Both the position numbers and the translations under genes were made by a program. Positions 17,464-26,807 of a stretch of 34,488 bases of DNA are shown in pieces. Numbering within the stretch: the stretch's first letter is position 1; each line of letters opens with the position of its first letter. The DNA lies in NCBI GenBank assembly GCA_947585105.1, contig CANPWV010000013.1:1-34488 (forward strand), read 5' to 3'. This stretch comes from an uncultured Clostridia bacterium. GTDB taxonomy: Bacteria; Bacillota; Clostridia; TANB77; CAG-508. Under the pieces are notes generated by a model. It worked only from the letters and a program-made list of their open reading frames with translations. It was not told where the DNA came from and did no database searches.

Positions 17464-17958
17464 ATGAAATTAAAAAAAATCTTTAAAATAGTTATTTTAA
17501 TATGTTTAATTACAATTATAATTGATCAAACAAGTAAAATTTTAATTAGTAATTTTGTAAAAAAAGATATTATTATTCTTCAAGATGTTTTTTCTATTTC
17601 AAAAGTTGAAAATGAAGGAATTGCGTTTGGTTTAAATAAACAGAATATGGGTAATATCGGGCTATGTTTGATTGTTTTAATTGTTATGATAAATTATTTA
17701 ATCTCACAAAAAGATAAAATGACACCAACTATTATAGTATTTTTAAGTTTAATAATTTCTGGTGGAATTTCAAATTTGATTGATAGAATATTTAAAGGAT
17801 ATGTGTTCGATTTCATAAAAATTGCGGAATTTCCGGTGTTTAATATTGCTGATATTTGTATTGTTATAGGCTGGTTTTTATTTTTAATGAATTTCTTAAA
17901 AGAGACGGTTATTGATATAAAAGCAATGAAGCAAATAAAAAAAGATAAAACAAAATAA
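17464..17958 (+). CDS. lspA: Lipoprotein signal peptidase
   Basis: 164 residues, the usual size. Four transmembrane helices. Family motifs are clear: IIDQTSKILI in helix 1, KVENEGIAFGL, then the two catalytic Asp residues in SNLIDRIFKGYVFDFI (about 107) and FPVFNIADICI (about 130). It cleaves signal peptides of diacylglyceryl-modified prolipoproteins as an aspartic protease in the membrane. It follows the membrane protein with a one-base gap and precedes the WecG/TagA gene by 12 bases. LspA next to RluD is a classic Firmicutes neighbourhood, here with one gene inserted between them. Confidence 0.96.
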   Translation: MKLKKIFKIVILICLITIIIDQTSKILISNFVKKDIIILQDVFSISKVENEGIAFGLNKQNMGNIGLCLIVLIVMINYLISQKDKMTPTIIVFLSLIISGGISNLIDRIFKGYVFDFIKIAEFPVFNIADICIVIGWFLFLMNFLKETVIDIKAMKQIKKDKTK

Positions 17959-17970
17959 GGAGTGTTATTA

Positions 17971-18730
17971 TTGCAAAGAGATATAATAAGAATTCTTGGT
18001 GTTAACATTGATAATGTTGACAAGATAGAGATGGGAAATCGTATAAAAGAATTAGTAAAAAAAAGTAATAAATCTTGCAAAATGGTAGTTTCTCCAAATA
18101 CTGAATTTGTAATGACAGCTTGGGAAGATAAAGAATTTAATGAAATTTTGAATAAGGCTGATCTTGCTACTCCTGATAGTGTTGGAATATCAATCGGTGG
18201 AAAATTACAAAAAAAACCATTTAAGGCTAGAATTCCTGGACAAGAGGTTTTTAGAACAGCTATTGAAGTTGGTTATAAAGAAGAGTGGACATTTTATTTT
18301 TTAGGTGGAGAAGAAGGAATTGCTGAAAAAGCTAGAGATAATGTTTTAAAAGATTTTCCTGATTTAAAAGTTGTTGGGTGCCAAGAAGGATTTTTTAAGA
18401 TAAAAAGTGAAGAAGAAGTAATTTCAGAGATAAATAAATTACAGCCAAATATATTGTTTGTTGCTACAGGCCATCCAAAACAAGAAAAATGGATTTACAA
18501 ACATCAAAATGAGTTAAAAGTAGATGTTGCTTTTGGTCAGCGGAGGAACTTTTGATTATGAATCAGGAAAAATTAAAAGAGCTCCAAAATTTTTCCAAAA
18601 GCTTGGAATAGAGTGGCTGTGGAGATTATTTAGGGAACCAAGTAGAATAAAAAGAATGATGAGATTGCCAAAATATTTAATAAAAGTTACTTTTGCTAAA
18701 GATAGAACAAAAGGAAGATGGGATGTTTAA
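17971..18730 (+). CDS. WecG/TagA/CpsF-family glycosyltransferase, recoded at CGG
   Basis: 252 residues from TTG 17971 behind AAGGAG; the GTG at 17962 overlaps that site. Family GT26 motifs include [10 protein letters not shown] at the start, [42 protein letters not shown] and [12 protein letters not shown]. After skipping C18541 it continues [19 protein letters not shown] and then [15 protein letters not shown], the conserved C-terminus. Without the skip the protein stops at 18555. Members transfer N-acetylmannosamine-type sugars to undecaprenyl-linked acceptors for teichoic acids or capsules. The acceptor here is unknown. The next gene begins directly after its stop codon. Confidence 0.92.
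18538..18544 (+). other. In-frame CGG recoding site 6 (WecG/TagA)
   Basis: CAG-C-GGA. The zero frame stops at 18553-18555. Omitting C18541 gives [12 protein letters not shown] (family FGVGG-FD). Omitting the preceding G would give FGHGG, so this site can tell the two modes apart by mass. Confidence 0.92.
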
Positions 18731-19633
18731 ATGACACTTATTGTTGAAGATTTAGAAAATAATAGAATAGATAAATATGTTTCAGAAAATACTGAGATGA
18801 CTAGAAGTTCTGTTCAAAGAATGATTGAAAATGGAAATATATTAGTAAATGGAAAAAAAGTTAAAGATTCATATAAAGTGGCTTTAGGAGACAAAATTGA
18901 AATTACTCCTGAAGAGGTCAAAGATAGCCATTTAAGCCCTGAAAATATTCCACTTGATATTGTTTATGAAGACAAAGATATTTTAGTTATAAATAAGCAA
19001 AAGGGTTTAGTTGTTCATCCTCGGAAATGGAAATGAAAATGGAACTTTAGTAAACGCTGTTTTAAATCATTGCAAAGGTGAACTTTCTGGAATAGGAGGA
19101 GAGGCTAGACCTCGGAATAGTTCATAGAATTGATAAAGATACATCACGGACTTTTAATTATTGCTAAAAACGATAGAGCTCATTTAAATGTAAGTGAACA
19201 AATTAAAAATCATGAAGTTAAGAAAACTTACAAGGCCTTGGTAAGAGGAGTAATTAAAGAAAACAGCGGAACAATAGATATGCCAATTTCTAGAAGTAAA
19301 ACAGACAGAACAAAAATGGCAGTAGATAAAAGTGGAAAAAACGCGGTTACTCATTTTATTGTTTTAGAAAGATTTAAAGATTATACATATATTGAAGTTA
19401 ATATTGAGACAGGAAGAACACATCAGATAAGAGTTCACATGTCAAAGATAGGATTTCCTATTGTTGGAGATATGGTTTATTCAAATGGAAAAAATCCATT
19501 TGGAGTAGAGGGTCAGATGTTACATAGTTATAAATTGGAATTTGTTCATCCTACTACTAAAGAAAAAATGAGTCTTACAGCTGAGATTCCAGAATATTTT
19601 GAAAATGTATTAAAAATTTTAAGAGGAAATTAA
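18731..19633 (+). CDS. rluD: RluD-family 23S rRNA pseudouridine synthase, recoded three times at CGG
   Basis: 299 residues, normal for the family, but only if one base is skipped at 19022, 19113 and 19147. The N-terminal S4 RNA-binding domain reads NRIDKYVSENTEMTRSSVQR and ILVNGKKVKDSYKV. The catalytic domain follows: DILVINKQKGLVVHP, then GNGNENGTLVNAVLNHC, then EARP, then GIVHRIDKDTS (catalytic Asp) and GLLIIAKND, then ETGRTHQIRVHMS. Each break falls inside a nearly invariant motif and each repair restores it exactly. It makes pseudouridines in the 23S rRNA helix 69 region. It starts one base after the stop of the WecG/TagA gene and ends one base before the RluB-like gene. If the shifts failed, all downstream motifs including the active site would be lost. 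The RluD assignment within RluA/C/D relatives is likely but not certain. Confidence 0.95.
19019..19025 (+). other. In-frame CGG recoding site 7 (RluD, first)
   Basis: CCT-C-GGA in VVHP-GNGNENGT. The zero frame stops at 19034-19036. Confidence 0.95.
19110..19116 (+). other. In-frame CGG recoding site 8 (RluD, second)
   Basis: CCT-C-GGA in ARP-GIVHRIDKD. The zero frame stops at 19125-19127. It lies 91 nt after the first site. Confidence 0.95.
19144..19150 (+). other. In-frame CGG recoding site 9 (RluD, third)
   Basis: TCA-C-GGA in HRIDKDTS-GLLIIAK, at the invariant Gly of the catalytic motif. The zero frame stops at 19165-19167. It lies 34 nt after the second site. Confidence 0.95.
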
Positions 19634-19634
19634 A

Positions 19635-20357
19635 TTGGAAGTTAGATTACAAAAATATTTAGCAGATTGTGGAATTGCTTCTAGGCGTAAGTCAGAAGAG
19701 CTTATTCTACAAGGAAAAGTTACAGTTAATAATAAAATAGTATTAGAGCTTGGAACAAAAATTGATGATGAAAAAGATGAAGTAAAATATTTAGGAAGAA
19801 CTGTTAAACCACAAAATTTAGATAAGATTTATATTTTACTTAACAAGCCAATTGGTTATGTAACAACGATTTCAGATCAATTTAACAGACCTACTGTTTT
19901 AGATTTAGTAAAAGTGAATAAAAGAGTTGTTCCAGTTGGAAGACTTGATATGTTTACATCTGGAGCAATTATACTAACAAATGATGGTGATTTTGTTTAT
20001 AAAGTAACACATCCAAAACATGAAATTGATAAGACTTATACTGTTACTGTAATTGGAAAGATAACAAATGAAGAAGTAGAAAAGTTAAGAAATGGCGTAG
20101 AAATTGATGATGGTTATGTAACAAGACCAGCAAAAGTTAAAATACTAAAAATTGATGAAGAAAAGAATCAGTCTAGGCTTGCTATAACGATTCATGAAGG
20201 AAAAAATAGACAAGTAAGAAAAATGTGTATGTCAATTGGAAAAAAAGTTTTGGCTTTACATAGAGCTAAAATTGGGAATATTGATGTAAAAGATGTAGAA
20301 CTTGGAAAATGGCGTTATTTAAGTAAAAACGAAGTAGATAGTTTATTAGGAAGATAA
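19635..20357 (+). CDS. RluB/RsuA-family pseudouridine synthase
   Basis: 240 residues from TTG 19635, one base after the previous stop. S4 domain at residues 1-60 (MEVRLQKYLADCGIASRRKS, GKVTVNNKIV). The catalytic domain has VPVGRLDMFTSGAIILTNDG with the catalytic Asp, then HEIDKTY and IHEGKNRQVRKM. The usual GRLDYDTSG is here GRLDMFTSG, a mild departure beside the active-site Asp. The family modifies 23S rRNA (RluB) or 16S rRNA (RsuA); the RluB branch is more common in Firmicutes. It contains no in-frame CGG and is intact as read. Confidence 0.93.
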   Translation: MEVRLQKYLADCGIASRRKSEELILQGKVTVNNKIVLELGTKIDDEKDEVKYLGRTVKPQNLDKIYILLNKPIGYVTTISDQFNRPTVLDLVKVNKRVVPVGRLDMFTSGAIILTNDGDFVYKVTHPKHEIDKTYTVTVIGKITNEEVEKLRNGVEIDDGYVTRPAKVKILKIDEEKNQSRLAITIHEGKNRQVRKMCMSIGKKVLALHRAKIGNIDVKDVELGKWRYLSKNEVDSLLGR

Positions 20358-20382
20358 ATTTAAGATATACAAAGGAGAAGAT

Positions 20383-21187
20383 ATGGAATATTTAAAATTT
20401 ATTCCAGAAGGTTGGAACGATACAAACGAAGAAATGAATATAGATGGTTTAAGAAACGCTTTAAACACTGGTGAAATTATTCAAGGAAAAGTATATGAAT
20501 TAGATTCAAATTTTAATCTTCATGTTAGATTTCGGAGAAAATTTAACTGGAATAATACCAAGAAATGAAGTAGATTATATAACTTGCGATGAATATGGTT
20601 TCACAAAACCTAGTATTTGCAAAAATAAATTAAATTCTTATGTTCAATTTAAGGTAAAAGAAATTTATTCAGATAATCAAGTTATTCTATCGCGAAAAAA
20701 GGCTAATGAAGAGGCTTTGAACTGGATGAATGAAAATTTAAAACCAGGTCAAATTGTAAAAGGTATAGTAAAAAATATAAGAAAATATGGAGTGTTTGTT
20801 GAAATCGGTGCTGGTGTTACGGGACTCTTACATATAGAAGATATTTCAGTTTCTAGAATAAAATCTCCAGAAGAAAGATTTTATAGTGGACAAAAAATTA
20901 ATGTTATGATAAAATCTATAGACAAAGAAAAGAAACAAATTGTTTTGTCATATAAAGAGCTTTACGGAACTTGGGAAGAGAACGTAAAGACTATATCTGA
21001 AAAAATGATTTTAGACGGAATTGTAAAAGAAGCTGATAAATATAAAAATGGGTTATTTATTGAATTAAAACCAAACTTAGTTGGAATGGCTGAATATCAA
21101 GAAGGTTATGAATATGGTCAGCAAGTTAAAGTTTATGTTAAAAAAATAATAAATGACAAGAAGAAAATTAAATTGGTAATAGTCTAG
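20383..21187 (+). CDS. Triple S1-domain RNA-binding protein, recoded at CGG
   Basis: 267 residues after skipping C20533. Start at ATG 20383 behind AAAGGAGAAG. Three S1-type OB folds are visible. The first is GEIIQGKVYELDSNFNLHVR followed by FGENLTGIIPRNEV across the recoding site. The second is the best match: GQIVKGIVKNIRKYGVFVEI, GVTGLLHIEDIS, then IDKEKKQIVLSYK. The third is divergent (LDGIVKEADKYKNGLFIEL). It is shorter than ribosomal protein S1 of most bacteria but resembles the S1-like proteins of low-GC Firmicutes. It probably binds mRNA or the ribosome. Without recoding only half of the first domain is made. Same strand and 25 bases after the RluB-like gene, so probably one operon. 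Confidence 0.88.
20530..20536 (+). other. In-frame CGG recoding site 10 (S1 protein)
   Basis: TTT-C-GGA. The zero frame stops at 20566-20568. Omitting C20533 gives VRFGENLTGIIPRNEV, the standard S1 strand with its conserved Gly residues. Confidence 0.93.
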
Positions 21188-21233
21188 AAATTCTAGATTT
21201 ATTATATATAAAATAAGGGGAGGTATTTTAGAG

Positions 21234-22169
21234 ATGGTAGATGATGAGAACATAAAAACTACCGTTTCTCCTTTTGCAATTAGAGAAGGAGAAATAAAAA
21301 CTTTTGATGGAAAAGATGGATATGTTTCAATAAACCAGATTATCCACAAAATCAATTTAGGACATATTTCAGATATTCATTTTGAAATATTAGACTTAAT
21401 TAACGAATTTGAGTTTATGACATCAAGACAAATTTATCAATTCTTAGAACATAAAGGAGTTGATGTAAAATCTCAAGACAAGATCAATAATAAGCTTGAT
21501 CAATTAGTTAAATCAAAAATTTTAACTAGATATTTCTTTACATCTGAAGAGGGAAAAGGAATATATAGAGTTTATTGTTTAGAGAAAATGGGAAAATATT
21601 TACTTAATTCAAAAGAAGTAGAGTGTCACTGGCAACCAACTGATAATACAAAGCCAGTTGGAATGATAAAGAAAAGATTAGCTGGAAATCAAATAATAAT
21701 TGCTTATGCTAGAAAGTCAAGTAATTTTATTGGTTACAGAGTAAAACCTGTTATTACAGCAAAAATGGCTAATAAAACTTTTAAACCACATGGTGAAGTA
21801 ACTCTTGGAAAAGATGGAAAAGAAATTAGCCTAGTATTTGAATGTGTAAGACGTGAAAAAGATTGGAATGTAAAATTAGTTGAAAGACTAAAATTATATA
21901 AAGATTTTTATGAACATTTTGTATCAGGAGATTCAGGTTATAAAATTCCACCACAAATTATATTTGTTTGCGAAGATGATAAACACATGGTAGAAGTATT
22001 TAAAGAAATCGTTGTAAATAAAATAGATATAGATAAAGTTAAATTTTATTTTACAACAGATTTAAAACAAACAAGTACATCTTTAGAAAAATCTTTAGTA
22101 GAATTTGTAGTAAATGAAACTGATGGAAAATATAAAGCTAAAAATGTTGAAATAAAATTCTTGAAATAA
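21234..22169 (+). CDS. Winged-helix protein, replication-relaxation-like
   Basis: 311 residues preceded by GGGGAGG. Residues 45-125 form a winged helix: ISDIHFEILDLINEFEFMTS, then RQIYQFLEH and LVKSKILTRYFF. The C-terminal half has alternating beta strands and an acidic motif (SLVFECVRREKDW, then KLKLYKDFYEHF-like helix) reminiscent of nuclease-fold or relaxation-protein domains. Replication-relaxation family proteins of plasmids and conjugative elements share this two-part plan and are often encoded beside VirD4/TraG-type ATPases, as here (convergent neighbour). I infer the family from layout, so moderate confidence only. Confidence 0.55.
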   Translation: MVDDENIKTTVSPFAIREGEIKTFDGKDGYVSINQIIHKINLGHISDIHFEILDLINEFEFMTSRQIYQFLEHKGVDVKSQDKINNKLDQLVKSKILTRYFFTSEEGKGIYRVYCLEKMGKYLLNSKEVECHWQPTDNTKPVGMIKKRLAGNQIIIAYARKSSNFIGYRVKPVITAKMANKTFKPHGEVTLGKDGKEISLVFECVRREKDWNVKLVERLKLYKDFYEHFVSGDSGYKIPPQIIFVCEDDKHMVEVFKEIVVNKIDIDKVKFYFTTDLKQTSTSLEKSLVEFVVNETDGKYKAKNVEIKFLK

Positions 22170-22200
22170 GATAAATAATGAAAAAGATTAAATAAAAAAT

Positions 22201-22233
22201 AAAATAGGGTGCGATTTCGTACCCTATTTTTTT
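22201..22233. terminator. Bidirectional terminator between convergent genes
   Basis: AAAATAGGGT (22201-22210) pairs with ACCCTATTTT (22221-22230). T runs lie on the right and A runs on the left, so it can end transcripts from both sides. Confidence 0.9.
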
Positions 22234-22236
22234 ATA

Positions 22237-24648
22237 TTAATTTTGATTATTGTTGTTTTTGTGATAATCTTCAATTGCTTGATTTAATGATTTATCAACT
22301 CTGATTGGATTAACGTAGTTTGCACCAGTTCTATTAAATTCAAATGTACGATTTGGATTTCTAACAATTGGTCCGTCAACATTTGAATTATCTTCATCAC
22401 TTAAACTAGAAAAATCAATTTTTCCGAAATTAAATTTTCTTTCGTCTTCATTTGGAGATGAAGATGAAATTCCTTGTACAAATTTAGCAAAATTAAATTT
22501 CTTTGTTTTTTGAACTTGTTTATATCTAGGATCTAAGAAGTCTACTTTAGATTTTCCAACCCAATTCTTACCTTTTAAATCTTTTGTTTTATAAAGAATT
22601 TGTTTGAACTTTAAGGCTTGAACTTTACCAGCAGCGTAATTCTTAACCCATTTCCATTCTATGTTTTTATAATTTTCATCATAACCTGGATTTCCATCAC
22701 CCTTTTTAGAGTCTTTTGTATGATAATCACTTTGATATCTCCACTCTCTTTTATCACCAAGTTCAAGTTCCCACCAAGCGTTGTCTTCAGGAGTATTATT
22801 TCCAAAGATAACTTTTGTTGTACTGTTAGCAGCGATAGTTTGTCTAAATTCACTTTTTTCAGGACCGATTTGAGCTAAGTTTTGAGTAGATATAATTGGT
22901 CCAACTCTATATTTTCTATATAATGTAAAGATGTCCATTGTAGAGTTTGTTATAAATGGAGCAAATTCATCAACATATAAGAAATGAGGAACTCTTGAAC
23001 TTTCTGTACCAGGTCTAGCTAAAACTGATTGTTGCATTAATAATAGGAAGAATAGACCGAAAGCTTTTTGAGTAGCTTGACCTAAATCACCACGTCTTGT
23101 ACAAACAAATACAACTTCTCCATTTTCTAAAACATCATCATAATTTTTATTATCAAATCTATTGCAAAGAATATTTTTAACTCCTGGATGTCTTAATAAT
23201 TTTTCAACTTGGGCAGCAGGATTAGCAATGATAGAATTCATTCTTTTAATACTTTCAGGATCTGAATAAAAGTTTTTCTTTAAATAGTTTAATTGCATTC
23301 TATATTGCTCTGAAAGTTCTTCGTCTTCTTCTAAGATTTTAGCAGTTTTTTCTACTAATGAAAAATCATTCATTAAATTATATAAATCTTCAAGAGTAGG
23401 AAGAGCACCATTGTTAACTTTTGGATAAACAACTTTTAAAAGTATTACTAAATTTTCAACAGCTTGATTAGCTAAACTTATTTCAATTGTGTTTGCTGAA
23501 TTGTTGATGTTTGTGGTAATTGGCATATCAGCTATATATAATCTATGTAAAATTCCAGACACAGCTAAACTAGCTTTTATAGGATCTTTGTATACAAATG
23601 GATTTAAACCAATTGAAGAAGGATCATCTGGATCTACTACACAATATTTTATTCCAAAGTTGTCAGCAACTTCTTTCATATGTGAAATTGATTCATAATC
23701 TGGAGCAACATAAGTAACACCACAATTTTTATATGTATAACCATTATTATTAGAGCTTAAAATCATTTTTGACATGAAAGCTTTATATAATTTTTCTTTG
23801 TTTGGATTTGGAATAAGCATATTTAAATTGAAATGTTCATTTAAATATTCATTTGAATATGGGTGTGAAAGTGTAGCAAGACCAGTTCTTAAAGCTGTAT
23901 AACCCATTTCTTTTGAAGTCTCTCTAAAGAAAAATATTTTTTCAAAATCTCTAGCAATCATTGGTTCAAAAATCATTGTAGTTTTTCCAGAACCAGATAC
24001 ACCAACAATTAAAGTAGATTCAAAACGTCTTGATTCTGGAGTTTTAATAACTTTTCCTGTTTCAGAATCTTTACATAAAAACATTTCACAAGTATATGGT
24101 CCCCAACCAGTTTTTGTATCTGATAAATCAATACCTGGACAGTCGAATATAGAATCACGAATGTCTTTAGTATCATTAACTGTAAAGTAAAAGAACTTAA
24201 ATACTTTATAAAATGAAATGATTGGGAAATACCAAGCAACAGCTGAAAAAGCAGGTTTAATTAATTCGTAGAAATTATCATATATATATTGATAATTTGG
24301 TACAGAGAAGAATAAAACCCATTCTAATTTATTAATCCATTGAATTACCATTGACATTCCTATAATATAAAAACCTATAGCAAAGATATAAAGAAAAGAT
24401 AATTTCTTTTTATCTTCTGTTACAAACTTTGAGCCAAATGAAATTTCAAGAGCAAATATAGGGCAAGCTAAAGCTAAAGTATATTTTATAGGTCCCCAAT
24501 AACTAACGCTCATTCCAGTAGCACCAATAAATAGTATTTCAATAAATCTATCTATAACTATATATATAGATAAAAGAACTAATATATATGTTACAAATGT
24601 ATTTCTATCTGTTTTTAACTTTTTCAAAAAATTGTCTATATATTTCAT
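22237..24648 (-). CDS. VirD4/TraG-family type IV coupling ATPase
   Basis: 803 residues. Three or four transmembrane helices occupy about residues 15-165. Walker A lies at about 212-220 (GVSGSGKTTM) and Walker B at about 551-556 (FLYVDEFAPF), followed by RKYRVGPIISTQNLAQIG, the motif region of VirD4/TraG/TraD motors. The C-terminal 130 residues are Asn/Ser-rich and probably disordered. Such ATPases carry DNA or protein substrates to a type IV secretion channel. It contains no in-frame CGG. No relaxase or VirB4 is within the window. The VirB2-like and MinD-like genes 5-6 kb away could belong to the same apparatus. GGGGAAAAA just upstream of the start on the minus strand is the likely ribosome site. 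Confidence 0.88.
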   Translation of the reverse strand: MKYIDNFLKKLKTDRNTFVTYILVLLSIYIVIDRFIEILFIGATGMSVSYWGPIKYTLALACPIFALEISFGSKFVTEDKKKLSFLYIFAIGFYIIGMSMVIQWINKLEWVLFFSVPNYQYIYDNFYELIKPAFSAVAWYFPIISFYKVFKFFYFTVNDTKDIRDSIFDCPGIDLSDTKTGWGPYTCEMFLCKDSETGKVIKTPESRRFESTLIVGVSGSGKTTMIFEPMIARDFEKIFFFRETSKEMGYTALRTGLATLSHPYSNEYLNEHFNLNMLIPNPNKEKLYKAFMSKMILSSNNNGYTYKNCGVTYVAPDYESISHMKEVADNFGIKYCVVDPDDPSSIGLNPFVYKDPIKASLAVSGILHRLYIADMPITTNINNSANTIEISLANQAVENLVILLKVVYPKVNNGALPTLEDLYNLMNDFSLVEKTAKILEEDEELSEQYRMQLNYLKKNFYSDPESIKRMNSIIANPAAQVEKLLRHPGVKNILCNRFDNKNYDDVLENGEVVFVCTRRGDLGQATQKAFGLFFLLLMQQSVLARPGTESSRVPHFLYVDEFAPFITNSTMDIFTLYRKYRVGPIISTQNLAQIGPEKSEFRQTIAANSTTKVIFGNNTPEDNAWWELELGDKREWRYQSDYHTKDSKKGDGNPGYDENYKNIEWKWVKNYAAGKVQALKFKQILYKTKDLKGKNWVGKSKVDFLDPRYKQVQKTKKFNFAKFVQGISSSSPNEDERKFNFGKIDFSSLSDEDNSNVDGPIVRNPNRTFEFNRTGANYVNPIRVDKSLNQAIEDYHKNNNNQN

Positions 24649-24774
24649 TTTTTCCCCACTTTCAATTTTTTACAAATATACATATATATTATCTTACAAA
24701 ACTTAAAAAAAATCAATAGTTTTAGGGAATAATCTTTGAAAAAATGAATAGTTTTTTGTAAAAGGGAAGAAAAA

Positions 24775-26172
24775 ATGGGGGAGTATATAGTGTCAAAACG
24801 AAAAGAAAGTTTTTTGCAAGGCGTAATATATCTTATGGTTTCACAAATAGTAATGAAAATATTAGGAATGATATATAGTTTATATTTAACAAATAAAAGA
24901 GGATTCGGAGATGAAGGAAACGCAATATGTATGGCTGGATTTCAGGTGTACGCGCTATTCTTAGGGCTTTGTTCTTTTGGCGTTTCAAACGCAATGTCTA
25001 AAATGATCTCAGAAAGTTTGGAATTAGGTGATGAAAAAACATGTTCAAAAATTCTTAAACTTTCTTTGGTAATTTTTACTACAATTGCTTTTGGTCTTTG
25101 CTTTATTTTATATTTTGGAGCAGATTTTATTGCAACAAATATATTATCAATATCTTCTAGTAGTGACATTTTAAAGATCTTAGCACCATCACTTGTATTT
25201 TCAACAGTTGAATCTGTTTTTAGAGGGTATTTTAATGGGATTAATAAAATTTCTATTTCTGCCAAAAGCTCTATTATAGAGCAAGTTTTAAAGACAATTT
25301 TTACAATAGTATTTGTAGAAACTATTGGGAATTTAACTAATTTTAATACAGAAATTATGGCAAAGGGTTCTATGCTTGCTGCAAGTATTGCTACGATTTC
25401 AAGCTTTTTATATTCATTTATTCAATATAAAAAAGTAAGTAAAACTCAAGTTTTCAAAAAAACAAGACCAAAAACTACAAAAATAATTTTAACAGAAATG
25501 TTTTCTATATTAATACCAATCTCAATTACATCACTTCTTATGATTTTAGAAAACAATATTGATTCTGTAACTATAGTAAGACTTTTGAAAAATAAAATTG
25601 GTGAAATTGAAGCAAGAAAAATTTATGGAATAATAACATCAAAAGTAAATTTATTACTTAATTTACCACTTGCTTTAAATGGCGCTATTTCAGTATCTTT
25701 AATTCCAGAAATTTCTAGAAATATTGTAAAAGGAAAAAATGGTAAAGTAGAAAAAAGTATAAATTTTTCAATATTAATAACACTTATTATTTCAATTCCT
25801 ATAACATTGTTATATATGATTTTTGCTGATGATATAATGAAATTATTATATCCAAACGCTCCAAAAGGAGGAAGTCTTCTAAGGTTAGGAGCTGTAACAA
25901 TTGTAATTTCTTGCTTAACACAAAATATATCTGGAATCTTACAGGGAGTTGGAAATAGTAAAACACACCTATATTCAGTAGCGATAGGAATGACAGTAAA
26001 ACTTATATTAAATATTCTTCTTATTTCAAATGATAGATTATTAGAAAATGGAGCGATAATAAGTACATTAATATCAGATACAATTATTTTTAATATAATG
26101 TATATTAAATTAAGAAAAAGTTTTGAAAGGAAAAAAGTATGGAAAAAAGCTTTGGCAGTAGAAAAACAATGA
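24775..26172 (+). CDS. SpoVB/MurJ-type polysaccharide flippase (MOP superfamily)
   Basis: 465 residues with about 12-14 transmembrane helices. Start is ATG 24775 or, more likely, GTG 24790 because GGGGGAG (24777-24783) is placed correctly for the latter. The N-terminus SFLQGVIYLMVSQIVMKILG, then GDEGNAICMAGFQVYALFLG, SFGVSNAMSKMISE and RGYFNGINKISISA match the SpoVB/polysaccharide biosynthesis branch. It probably flips undecaprenyl-linked precursors across the membrane. In endospore formers SpoVB serves cortex synthesis, but vegetative paralogues exist, so the stage of use is open. Divergent from the VirD4-like gene. Confidence 0.88.
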   Translation: MGEYIVSKRKESFLQGVIYLMVSQIVMKILGMIYSLYLTNKRGFGDEGNAICMAGFQVYALFLGLCSFGVSNAMSKMISESLELGDEKTCSKILKLSLVIFTTIAFGLCFILYFGADFIATNILSISSSSDILKILAPSLVFSTVESVFRGYFNGINKISISAKSSIIEQVLKTIFTIVFVETIGNLTNFNTEIMAKGSMLAASIATISSFLYSFIQYKKVSKTQVFKKTRPKTTKIILTEMFSILIPISITSLLMILENNIDSVTIVRLLKNKIGEIEARKIYGIITSKVNLLLNLPLALNGAISVSLIPEISRNIVKGKNGKVEKSINFSILITLIISIPITLLYMIFADDIMKLLYPNAPKGGSLLRLGAVTIVISCLTQNISGILQGVGNSKTHLYSVAIGMTVKLILNILLISNDRLLENGAIISTLISDTIIFNIMYIKLRKSFERKKVWKKALAVEKQ

Positions 26173-26323
26173 AAAATTTTAAAAAATACAAAAAATGTCA
26201 AAAACTTAAAATCGTTGAAAATAGTGAATTTTTTAAAACTAAAGTCAAATAAAAATTGAAAATACTGAAAAAAATTAAAAATAAAAGAGGGAATTTTTAT
26301 AAAATTGACGAATATTTAAGTAG

Positions 26324-26342
26324 TAGAAGCAAAAAGCTTCTA
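26324..26342 (+). repeat. Leader hairpin upstream of the HU gene
   Basis: TAGAAGC-AAAAA-GCTTCTA is a perfect 7-bp inverted repeat ending about 32 nt before the HU start. Probably an mRNA 5' stabilising or regulatory hairpin. Confidence 0.5.
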
Positions 26343-26373
26343 TAACACACAATTCATTAGGAGGTAATTTAAG

Positions 26374-26649
26374 ATGAACAAAGCTGAATTAGTAGCAGCA
26401 ATCGCTGCAAAAACAGGAGAAACAAAAAAAGCTGCTGAAGAAACAGTTAACGCATTCGTTAGCGTAGTAACAGATGCATTAAAAAAAGGAGATAAAGTTC
26501 AATTAGTTGGATTTGGATCTTTCGAAGTTAGAAAAAGAGCAGCTAGAAAAGGAAGAAATCCACAAACTAAAGAAGAAATTAAAATACCAGCTTCAAAAGC
26601 TCCAGTATTCAAAGCTGGAAAAGCTTTAAAAGATGTTGTTAACAAATAA
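26374..26649 (+). CDS. hup: HU-family DNA-binding protein
   Basis: 91 residues after AGGAGG. Complete [61 protein letters not shown] (beta arm with the conserved RNPxT) and [12 protein letters not shown]. It bends and compacts DNA as a dimer. The codon choice is more GC-rich and uses preferred codons, fitting high expression. Has its own terminator. Confidence 0.97.
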   Translation: MNKAELVAAIAAKTGETKKAAEETVNAFVSVVTDALKKGDKVQLVGFGSFEVRKRAARKGRNPQTKEEIKIPASKAPVFKAGKALKDVVNK

Positions 26650-26666
26650 TTTTAATTTGTATATAT

Positions 26667-26696
26667 AAAAAGATCTACTAAAAGTAGATCTTTTTA
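26667..26696 (+). terminator. Terminator after the HU gene
   Basis: AGATCTACT (26671-26679), AAA loop, AGTAGATCT (26683-26691), A run before and T run after. Confidence 0.9.
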
Positions 26697-26729
26697 ATTT
26701 TTTAGAGATTTTGAGGTTAGAAAAAAATC

Positions 26730-26758
26730 TTGACAAATTTTTTTGATGTATGTATAAT
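26730..26758 (+). promoter_or_regulatory. Sigma-A promoter of the 26808 gene run
   Basis: TTGACA (26730-26735), 17-nt spacer, TATAAT (26753-26758): a consensus promoter. Confidence 0.85.
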
Positions 26759-26807
26759 TAAAATAGTATTAATATAATAAATTGTAAGTAAAAAGGAGAT
26801 TAAAATT

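Noticed and set aside
10216..19633. adhE, wecG/tagA-like and rluD-like as pseudogenes
   Set aside because: The downstream parts keep all catalytic motifs, no other indels or stops are present, and all breaks are of one identical kind. Decay would give mixed mutations.
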